39,034 bases of DNA from Phaeoceros laevis. Lineage: Eukaryota > Anthocerotophyta > Anthocerotopsida > Notothyladales. Positions 28,210-37,202 of this stretch are shown piece after piece. A program made the position numbers and the translations under genes. The first letter of the stretch is position 1; every line of letters starts with the position of its first letter. Below the pieces are notes generated by a model, which ran no database searches, was not told the origin of the DNA, and was given only the letters and a program-made list of their open reading frames with translations. The stretch is taken from assembly GCA_049999765.1 (NCBI GenBank), contig JBNGIQ010009210.1:44646-83679 (forward strand). Direction: 5' to 3'.

Positions 28210-28711
28210 TTCCTCTCGGTTGATGCAATTCAAGCTGGTGTTTCGAGGTGAAGCTCCAGTCCACCCGCTGCACCCCTCGTCCCATGGTGCGGCGACGCCA
28301 GCGGACGCCGCCCGGGTTCTTCACCCAGCCCAGCTCATTTGGACACCACTGGCAGTCCGGCACTATCGCTGGATTTTGTCCACTTGGTTTCCTATAAGAG
28401 TATGTTTCTTAGACTTGGTTTCTATTCATCATTCATCAGAGTTTGTCCCACAAAAAAGTATGAACAAGGACGGCAAATGCAGCACAGAGCGTGCAACACC
28501 GGTGGACGCCAAATGCAGCACAGAGCGTGCAACTAACTCCGGTGAAAAGGATGCTGGCGAGCAGTGGCAGTATACCCAGTCCGCTGCATCATGTCCGTAG
28601 CAGAGACTATATGCCATCCGCCGTGCGCAAACCCTGCAATCCTGGGGGTAACATGCCCCCCCTGTCGGTCTGCTCTTGCTTGTGGATCAGTACGGGCTGG
28701 GTGGCCTCGTC
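28210..28711. promoter_or_regulatory. shared divergent promoter of two PPR genes
   Basis: About 500 bp lie between the start codons at 28209 (minus) and 28712 (plus). It contains two copies of a 30-bp word (cggcaaatgcagcacagagc core) at 28468-28497 and 28504-28533, period 36. They differ by one base and could be regulatory sites. Confidence 0.5.
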
Positions 28712-31700
28712 ATGGCTATTATGCTGCAATTTGCGCGATTTTCTCGGGCTCTACTCAGCCCATCAGTGGCCAGATGGGGGCGGCTTCTATCCTTCACTCG
28801 TGCTACAAGCTGGAGCTGCAATTCCGGCCTCCTCGTTTCGTCGCCCAGATCGAGCAGAAAAACAGGGTCCATTGCTTTTGATCCTGGTGGCAATTATCGA
28901 GAGAGACAGGAACTGCTTTGGCAGGACCTTTTCTACAACCCCTCAGAATGGTGGGACAACAGGCTGGACAAGGTAGGATTTTTTTATGCAAGCTCTGGCC
29001 CTGTCTGATGGTGCTGCGCACTTGCTGATCCAGACTTTTGTTAATGCAGAGAGGTCCCCGGCACCCTGACTTCCGGCACAAGACAACAAGACAACCCCTC
29101 TGGCTGATCGATGAACGTAAGCCTTTGTGGGTGAATTTTTGGCTACCCACCTTGGATTTCCAGATCCAAAATAGTCAGAGAAGGGAACGAGGGTGCTCGT
29201 CAAGTGGGTCATTCAGAGCACGTAATGAACTTCAGAGTCTGTGTGATGAGGGGCGGCTGGACAAGGCTCTGGATTTCCTGGTTTGCATGGATAAGCAGGG
29301 CTCTGTTCCATCGGGGAGCATGTATAGCTGTCTCTTGAAAGCTTGCGCGAAAAAGAAGGCACTGGCTGAGGCAAAACTTGTGCATGCTCATTTGGAAAAA
29401 CATGGGTTGGAGTCCAACAAGTTTCTTGGCGAATCCGTGGTGGGAACGTTGGTGAAGTGCGGGGGCTTAGAAGAAGCTCGTCAGATACTTTTCGGGTTGC
29501 CACAACGGACCGTCTTCTCCTGGACAGCCCTGATCTCAGGGTGCACTATGGCAGGACGAGGACAGGAGGCGCTAGAAATGTATCGATCTATGCTAGAAGA
29601 GGGTCTTGATCCTGACAAGTACACATTCGCCAGCATGTTCAAAGCTTGCGGCAGCATACCTGACCTGGAAGAGGGCAAGCGCATCCATGCCGAAGCGTTG
29701 AAATACGGGTGTGAAACTGATATGTTCGTTGGGACAAGCCTGGTTGACATGTATGGGAAGTGTGGCAGCATTGTAGACGCGCAGAGGGTGTTTGATGGGT
29801 TGTTGGAGAGGAATGTGGTGTCATGGACCACCCTACTTTCGGCATATGGGCAGCAAGGGCTAGCACTTAAGGTCCTGGAACTATATGGGAAAATGCAGGA
29901 GGAAGGTGTGAGTCCAAACGATCGTACTTTTGTGAGCGTCTTTCAGGCATGTGGCATGCTTGCAGATAAGGAAGAAGCTGTGACTGTCGATGGGAGGTGG
30001 ACCAAGGTGAAGTCTCTAGAAAAAGGGGTGGCAATACATGCTGACTCAAAGAAAAAGGGCTATGAATTGGATGCCTTCGTTGGTAGCACCCTCGTTCGTA
30101 TGTATGGAAAGTGCGGGAGCATTGTGGATGCGCAAAGTGTGTTTGATGGGTTGAAAAAGCGGAATGTGGTTTCATGGAATGCTCTAGTTGCAGCATATGT
30201 GCAACAGGGCCTAGCAGAGAAGGGTTTGCAGCTGTACGAAAAAATGCAGGAGGAAGGTATCAGACCAGATGATCGGACATTTGTCAGCTTGCTGCAAGCA
30301 TGTGGCATGCTCGCGGATATGTATGAAGATGGTGGAGTTGGGAGAGCTGAGCTTTTGCAGAAAGGGAGGGCAATACATGCAGAGGCTTGGAGAAAGGGCT
30401 ACAAATCAGATGTGTTTCTTGGCAACACCCTCGTTAGTATGTATGGGAAGTTTGGGAGTACTGTGGATGCACAGAAAGTGTTTGATGAGCTATCCCACCG
30501 AACTGTGGTGGCATGGACTGCGATGCTTGCAGCATATGCTCAACAAGGCCAGGCAGAGAAGGCTTTGAAACTGTATGAAGATATGCAGAAGGAAGGCGTG
30601 AGTCCCAATGATTGGACATTTGTGAGTGCCCTCCAAGCATGTGGCGTGCTTGCAGAGAAGGAAGATACTACTGTGGGCACCCAATTTCTCAAACAAAGCT
30701 CTCTGGCCAAAGCAAGGAAATTACATGCTGATGCTCAAAGAAAGGGCTGCATCGCTGATGTCTTTGTTGGCAGCACCCTTATAAGTGTGTACGGGAAGTG
30801 TGGGAGCACTACGGATGCGGAGAAAGTTTTTCACGGGGTATCCTACCGGAATGTTGTGTCATGGACTGCAATGCTTGCAGCGTATGCACAGCAGGGTGAA
30901 TCAGAAAAGGCAGTGCAGCTGTACGAACAGATGCGCAGCGAAGGCATAAGTCCAAATGATCGGACCTTTGTGATTGTTCTCCAGGCATGCGGCATGCTAG
31001 CAGAGATAGAAGAGGGAGTCGGGAATGGGCAACGAGTGAAGATGAAGTCCCTCGAGAAGGGGAAGTCATTACATGCGGACACTCAGAGGAAGGGGTTTGA
31101 TACGGATACCTTTGTCGGTAGCACTCTGATTAGTATGTATGGGAAGTGTGGGAGCATTGCTGAGGCTGAGAATGTGTTTAAACGGTTGTCTCAGAGGACT
31201 GTTGTGACTTGGACTGCGATGATCGTAGCATATACTCAACAGGAGCAAGCAGAGAAAGCTTTGTTGCTTTATGATCAAATGCGGGATGAAGGCATGAATC
31301 CAAACGATCTAACCTTTCTGAGTGCCCTCCAAGCTTGTGGAATGCTTGCTGAGAAGGAGGAAGATGTTGTTGTGGATGGGCGATTGATGAAACTAAGGTC
31401 TCTAGAAAAGGGAAGGGAAATACATACCGATGCTTGCAGGTGGGGCTACAACTCCCATACTCTCATTGGCAATACCCTTGTCAGCATGTATGGAAAATGT
31501 GGGAGCATTGTGGATGCACAAAAGGTGTTTGATGGGTTGTCTAGAAGAGATCTGGTTTCATGGAATGCGATTGTCGCCGCATATGCTCAACAGGGCCAGG
31601 GCAACAGAGCATTGCAGCTGTATCGGCAAATGAAAGAGGAAGGTGTGACTCCAGATGACATCACACTGGTAAGCATATTGCAAGCCGGCAGCAGCACAGG

Positions 31701-32565
31701 AAACCTGGACGTGTGTAGGCAGGTTCATGACATCCTCTTGGCCACTGGAAACGGGCCGACTTCTCTTATGACAAACACCCTCATTCACGCATACGGGAAG
31801 TGCGCAAGCATGGCAGATGCTCAGACAGTATTCAATGCACTGCCACAGCCAGATGTGGTGTCATGGACTGCGCTGATTGCTGGGTACGCTCGGCAGGGAG
31901 TGTTTCCTGTGTGCTTGGACCTGTATGAGGAGATGCTGCTGGCAGGCATCAAGCCCAACGGTGTAACATTTCTGTCACTTCTCTCTGCCTGCAGTCATGC
32001 TGGCCTGGTGGACAGGGGTGTTGGGTACTTCGAATCCATGAGCAGAGACCACGGCATCACTCCAGGTATCGAGCATTACGCCACCATGGTCGACCTGCTC
32101 GGGCGTGCAGGGTACTTCACCATGGTACAAGATTTGCTATCACGAATGCCAATGCAGCCAAATGTGGCAATATGGTTGTGCTTGTTGGGGGCATGTCGAA
32201 AGCACGGCAAGGTCGCTCTGGGGAAACAAGCTTTCGATCATGTAGTTCATCTACAGCCGAAGCACTCTGCAGCGTACATCCTGATGTGGAACATTTATAA
32301 TGACGCCGGCCTGTGGGAGCAGGCTGATGAGCTGAAGGCGTTGAGGCAGAATGCAGATGCATGGAAAAAACCTGGTCAGAGCTGGATCGAGCATGAAGAG
32401 GAATTACACACTTTCTTTGTAGGAGACAGCAGACATCCACAGCAGGAACAAGTCCATGAATTGTTGATGAAGGTGCTGTCAGTGAAGCTCCCAAGGAGTC
32501 ATGCAACACATGCTGAAGAAGCTACAAAAGTAACCAACTTCCAGCTTATTGCCTCATGCAGCTGA
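28712..32565 (+). CDS. PDF motif-PPR fusion protein, E+ type, with expanded L motifs
   Basis: Two exons, 28712-28972 and 29050-32565, total 3777 nt, 1258 residues. The 77-nt intron (GTAGGA...GCAG) is in phase. Residues 1-55 (MAIMLQFARFSRALLSPSVA, then R/S-rich) look like an organelle presequence. Residues 66-115 are a PDF motif, LLWQDLFYNPSEWWDNRLDK then RGPRHPDFRHKTTRQPLWL and PLWVNFWL, as in OSB single-stranded-DNA-binding proteins; the intron splits it. About eight PLS triplets follow (LVDMYGKCGSIVDAQRVFDG, VVSWTAMLAAYAQQG). Five L motifs have 12-16 extra residues. E1/E2 motifs lead to a PG box (KKPGQSWIE) and E+ (FFVGDSRHPQQ); there is no DYW domain. Fifth/last residues of the S and P motifs include T-N, T-D, S-N and N-D, so the array should read a specific RNA. 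The combination suggests an organellar nucleic-acid-binding factor. Confidence 0.9.
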
Positions 32566-32711
32566 GGCAGTTCCAGGAGCTTCTAACACATGAACCATAG
32601 ATAAAGATCATAAAACGCGACATAGAGTACATTATCATGTAGTCTATTACAGCGTACAATGCGCTTATTCACAGGAAGTTATGAACAGACTGCAGTTACA
32701 CAGGGAGTTCC
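32566..32711. other. convergent 3' ends
   Basis: 146 bp separate the stop codons of the fusion PPR gene and the peroxidase gene. An aataaag-like word near 32601 (gataaagatcataaaa) may serve polyadenylation. Confidence 0.4.
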
Positions 32712-33980
32712 TCAGCTGTTGAACTTCCAGCAGACCTTGCGAATCTCACCTTCCGTTCCAGTTTTGACTTCAATGTTGGCCATCTTGTTGAAGGAAATGG
32801 CGAATTCGGTGTTTCTCCATGAAGTACCAGAGGCGAAGGTTTGGACAAGGGGCTTGGTGGCGTTGTCGACGAAGAGGCTCTGATCAGAGACAAAAAGGCC
32901 TTTGTTCACCAGCAGGTCGCCGAAGTATTTGTTGTCGAAGGTGCCAGGAGTCTGAGGGTCCATGTTCACCTCGATGCTGGTGTCTGTGGTGTCCTGAGGG
33001 CACTTGGCTTTCAGACTGGCGGCGTAGGTGGCGTCCAAAGGAGGGTCGGTGGTTGCTGGATTGTAGAGCCTGTTGTTGATGGTTGGGCAATGAGCGATTC
33101 CAATTGTATGTGCGCCTGCGCGTAAGCACAGCAATCCATCATGAGAGGGCCATTGATTCCATTCGATTGATAGCAGAGAAGAGCAAAATGAAACGATCGA
33201 TCGCGACTAGCGTCTCGCCTGAGAGAACGACCATGTCCTTCTGCGTCAGGCCCTTGTTGACGAAGGCGGCGGTGAGATCGGCCACGCCCTGGCTCGGCCT
33301 GGGTAGGTTGACGTCGGCCTGGTTGGAGACGAGTCCATCCCTTCTTCCGGAACTGATCTCGGTTCGAACTCCTGTCGTCTGCAACAGACTAGCGAAGCTC
33401 ATGAATCACGATCCAAGCTTCGATCAAGCAGCGACGATGCAAGGGGGTAGATGCGCATACAAGGCCGACGAGGTCCCTCGCAGCGAACGCGAGAATGTCT
33501 GCACACGACACCACGTTGGGGCAGCTCGCTTCGACTGCGGTTTTGGCGGCGTCGATGGCTTCAAAGCCGTGGAGGCTCTGGTTGGGGATGGCGAACCTCT
33601 CAGACCCGGTAGCGTTGATCAGGACGGAAGCATCGGCTCCCTGCAGCTCGAGTGATCCGACGCAGCATTAGTGGACAGGACTTGCAATTGAAGCATATTG
33701 CGGGGTCCATTTCCGGTGAAGTGCGTGCGATCGAGCTTACATGGACGAAGGCGTCGTGGAAAAGCATGCGGATGATGCCTGGAGCAATCTTCCTGTTTTG
33801 GTTGAAGGACGCGGTGATGGAGGTCTTGACGATGGCTTCCACGTCCACGCCAGAAGCGCACTTGTTCTTGTAGAAGCCGGCGACCAGCGCTGTCGACGTC
33901 TGAGCATCCACCACCCCGGCTCCCACGATGAGCACGCTGAGCAGCAATGCGGCCACGGCTCTGAAGCTCATGTCGGCCAT
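32712..33980 (-). CDS. class III secretory peroxidase lacking one disulfide pair
   Basis: Minus-strand exons 33980-33741, 33640-33461, 33378-33219 and 33115-32712 total 984 nt, 327 residues, all in phase. The intron positions are the classical three of this family; introns are 100, 82 and 103 nt, and the third has a GC donor (TCAG|GCGAGA). A signal peptide ([20 protein letters not shown]) precedes [15 protein letters not shown]. Distal haem residues are in [12 protein letters not shown] and the proximal histidine in [12 protein letters not shown]. Six of the eight canonical cysteines are present ([28 protein letters not shown]). The pair that normally reads FHDCFVxGCDAS is FHDAFVHGADAS here, both alanine. 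The Ca-binding Asp, Gly, Asp and Ser around them remain. The enzyme oxidises phenolics with H2O2 in the wall or apoplast. Confidence 0.93.
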
Positions 33981-34092
33981 GATTCCGCAATCCAATGCAG
34001 AGAGCAGGAAGGAGGAGGCTGCGAGCGAGAAGGATCGGGCATCAAGCAAGAATGCAGGAATGCTTGTGAAAGAGACAACCCACCAGGCAGAG

Positions 34093-34099
34093 CTTTATA
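34093..34099 (-). promoter_or_regulatory. TATA box of the peroxidase gene
   Basis: The minus strand reads TATAAAG about 113 nt upstream of the likely start codon at 33980. The spacing fits a plant TATA box with a leader of roughly 80 nt. Confidence 0.5.
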
Positions 34100-34521
34100 C
34101 ATGAACGATCGACTCGCTGCTTGACTTCGGGTGGCGGTTCTTGTCAGGTGCCGGGCACCTCCGGGAAATTGTGCTAGCAGGCTGCCTGCACCTTCGTGAA
34201 CATGTGAAATCATCAATCGCGGCATGCTATTGGCTCACGCCATTTGTGGGAAGCTTCTGTTGGTGCTTACATAATATAGTCTATATGATGCTTGGTTCAA
34301 AATGCAGCTTTACAAGCAGCATTGACAGTGAACCGATTTCGTCCTGACAGGCATCTCCTAACGTTGTTTTCAACGTTTTATAGGGGCAACCTCATCAGGT
34401 GACATGTCATCCAAGCTTTGAGCTGAAGAACAAGATTGCAAATACCTTCTGTGAGAAATGGCCTTGTTTCTGATTCCCTGGCACTCAGGCCAGACTTAGA
34501 TCTTTCAATTGTTCCAGCTAG

Positions 34522-34548
34522 CCTGGCCTATCGTCCCGATAGGCCAGG
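34522..34548. repeat. perfect hairpin, 12-bp stem
   Basis: The arms CCTGGCCTATCG and CGATAGGCCAGG are fully complementary around the loop tcc. It lies about 310 bp downstream of the TOM9 stop, possibly in its 3' region. Confidence 0.85.
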
Positions 34549-34853
34549 TAGTAAGCTCACCGAATAATAAACAAAACTGAAACCTACCCATCAGCGGTCT
34601 GCAAAATAATCTGGCCCTGGCTTGTGGCGGATGGCCTCATTCAACACTACATCAGATCTACCACTGCTGGTTTCCTTGCACAGGGATAGGACCAGTGCAG
34701 GAAGGCAATTGCGTACATATGTGTGGCAGCTCTGACTATGACCTCCTGTTCTCAAACCTTCACACCCTGACCACACATGAGATGATCCTTGGTAACTATC
34801 AAAACTGTGCCACAGATACATCCCCCAAGGCTGAAATTCTCCGTTGAAAGCGC

Positions 34854-35138
34854 TCATTTCGCTGGTCCAAGGGCCGGAGGAGCACCTAGCAAGCCAGCTT
34901 GCTGACTCTCCAGCTCAACCATTTGCTGGTCCCGGTCCATCTCGATAATCAGCGGCACAATGAGCACCAAAAATGAGGTGCCAGCAATCCAGGCGGCCTT
35001 CCCCGTGCTCCAGAGCAATTTTTTGCTGAACCTTGATGTATTGCTGGCGGCGCGTTTGGACTTGTGGAACACAGCCGAATTTCTCACAGTGCTGCCAACC
35101 CGTCGGATCACCGTGTCGTTCCCTACAGAGGATGACAT
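34854..35138 (-). CDS. TOM9: mitochondrial import receptor subunit TOM9 (plant TOM22)
   Basis: A 94-residue intronless frame from an ATG at 35138. The C-terminal half is strongly conserved with plant TOM9: KKLLWSTGKAAWIAGTSFLV, then LIVPLIIEMDRDQQMVELES, ending QQAGLLGAPPALGPAK. The one membrane segment (AWIAGTSFLVLIVPLIIEM) anchors it in the outer mitochondrial membrane. As in plants generally, the long acidic cytosolic domain of fungal TOM22 is missing; the N-terminus (MSSSVGNDTVIRRVGSTV) is short and basic. It is a central subunit of the TOM complex that imports mitochondrial preproteins, which would include PPR proteins. Confidence 0.92.
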   Translation of the reverse strand: MSSSVGNDTVIRRVGSTVRNSAVFHKSKRAASNTSRFSKKLLWSTGKAAWIAGTSFLVLIVPLIIEMDRDQQMVELESQQAGLLGAPPALGPAK

Positions 35139-36400
35139 GTTGCCGCAAATCTGGATCCTGCATTCCAGCGTCAGAGTGAACTCTTATCAGGTCAAATTCA
35201 CCATACAGTGTTCAGACAGCGGAATCGACCTGGAAAAGCTCTCGGCCGAAGCTCAATCCGCAGTAGATGCTGCCGCGCCCTCCAGTCCGCTCAGTGAGGC
35301 AGCTGACAGGCCCCGGAAAATTGCTTGCGCTCCACACACTCACAGATCTGCTGCTCACAGATCTCCAGCCAAACCGGCGTGGTTCCTCACAACCCTAACC
35401 CTCTCGGTCAGCTGAGCTGATGTTACGTTATTAGGTCTGATGATTCGGAGGCAGTACATCTGTCCACGTGTTTCCAGCTTGAGCTTCTGTTGCATTAAAA
35501 GAATCGATAGCATTGGGAAAAACTTGAAGTCCCCCATCCATCGTTGCATCCGTTCTCGCTGGTATTCCCGAAGAATGTCACCTTGCGCAAGGAAGGTTCC
35601 ATTAAAAGTATGAAACCTTGTTGTTAGATTTTCAAGGATAGATAAGTAGATATAATTCGAGTCCAATAACACGCACACGACCCGGCACCTAACTGCGGAG
35701 CTAACGAGTTGCAGGGAATTTTCTGTCATTGTAATCAAGTTAGATCGGTACCTCATTCAGAAAACACAAGGAAGACTTCAGAGTGCTCACCTGTTGTGGG
35801 TGTCTCACGCTGATTCATCAGACAATGTTCTATCAGACATCATCACCAGCATCTAAAACTTCAAGTGAGATCAGGACAAAACGTAGGCTCCACTAGCTAG
35901 GGCCACTTCCTAATATAATAGAGGTGAACCACTGCGAACGTGGCAAGGACGTGCATGTTGGTGCATGCAAAAATCAAACCTAGATATCAATAAGCATGGT
36001 ATAAGCCATGGCATAAACGAAGGGTGCGAATCACCCATTTCCAACTTCTATGAAGGGCGCCAACCTGTAAGTATAATCCAGCAGAAAAGCGTATCTTTCA
36101 CCAAGGTCATCTTCGCAGACACTTCACACGAGACTCCTGTGTGTAAGCTCATAATTTGTTCAGCCATATGCTCTGGAGATATATGATGAGCTGCCTTGCA
36201 TTTCACACAGCATCTGCAGTCAGTCTGCGGAAGAGGCCCCAATTGTTGCATGAACAAAGGACGTAGTTTGGGCTCACCGCAAGAGACACAACAAGGTAGC
36301 CGAATTAGGCAACTTGCCAGGGAAAACCGAATTAACACAATCAAACCAAGAAGGCAACCCACTATCTGACAACCCAGAACAGTGTCATTTTCACGCTTAC
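35139..36400. other. gene-free interval
   Basis: About 1.26 kb. Several open frames exist on both strands but none shows a domain or splice structure I can support. A continuation of the kinase fragment would lie here on the minus strand; the only hint is a WRPS-stop near 36050-36060, too weak to call. Confidence 0.45.
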
Positions 36401-36783
36401 TTTTGCCAACAAGATTCAATTAGGGACACAATTTGCGGTGAGGTGTTGCTGGGAATTTGAAGTCGTCTAACCTGAAAACCAACAACCAACAGCACCTACA
36501 ACCTGCACCAGCCATGGGTCTCAGATTTGTATATCGACACATTTTGTGATAAAAGGGCGTCACACAATGCTTGAAAACAATTGAGGCACCCGGATGCAGC
36601 ATTCTGTGCAGATAATATAAAAGGAACAGTCATAATGCATGCTTCACCAACCTGGTGCGGACTTAGTCCATTCCAAGGCTGCTGCAAAGTTACCGACTTC
36701 CACATAACCACCCCAAAGCTGTACACATCACACTTCTCAGTCGCTTGTTCATCTCGAAGTACTTCAGGTGCCATCCACTCCGG
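36401..36783 (-). pseudogene. Raf-like MAPKKK fragment (two exons of the kinase C-lobe)
   Basis: Exon 36783-36652 encodes [40 protein letters not shown] and SPHQ, from the APE motif through the conserved DVYSFG of plant CTR1/EDR1-type kinases. It ends at a donor (GTTGGT). Exon 36495-36401 continues in phase with VLLVVGFQVRRLQIPSN and SPQIVSLIESCWQK, ending at GTAAGC. The intron between them is 156 nt. I find no ATP-binding lobe, HRD or DFG within 400 bp upstream, and no RPSF-type exon clearly downstream. As a C-lobe piece it cannot be a kinase. It is either a gene fragment or part of a gene whose other exons are very distant. Confidence 0.7.
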
Positions 36784-37039
36784 CTGTGATGAATGAACAA
36801 ACCGATCAGCTCAAACAATTCTAGTGCCAGGCTCCAAATTTTGACAGAAATTTCCTTTCACCCTAACAGGCCCCTGCCCTCCTTCAATATGCTCTTCAAA
36901 TATCCCCGGGTATCCGCTGGGAAATGGCCCTGTTCTCACTTCCAATCAGCTCCCTTTCTTTTCACAATGGGAGGAGATTCATCATTCTGGTCACGTGTTC
37001 TGATACGTGGTGGATCAGTGTCTGCGACCCCTGTCCGTA

Positions 37040-37158
37040 TCTCAGTTTGACAGGGATAGAGTTAAGCACGCACATTCACCCCAAGAGAAAGACAACAATC
37101 TCAGTTTGACTGTGATAGAGTTAAGCAAGCACATTCACACCCAACAGAAAGACAACAA
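37040..37158. repeat. 59-bp tandem duplication
   Basis: Two copies starting at 37040 and 37099, each tctcagtttgac plus gatagagttaagca and ending gaaagacaacaat, with about 10 percent divergence. They lie just beyond the stop of the KP-type PPR gene. Confidence 0.85.
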
Positions 37159-37202
37159 TTTCTCGCACACACACCTGAGCACTGGCTAGATCTTCAGTAT
37201 TC

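Larger units (their letters stand above)
33981..34853. other. intergenic between peroxidase and TOM9
   Basis: About 870 bp holding the peroxidase promoter and the 3' region of the TOM9 gene (both minus strand). Apart from the TATA box and the hairpins given separately (and a small AACGTTG/CAACGTT stem at about 34359-34376), I see nothing. Confidence 0.5.
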
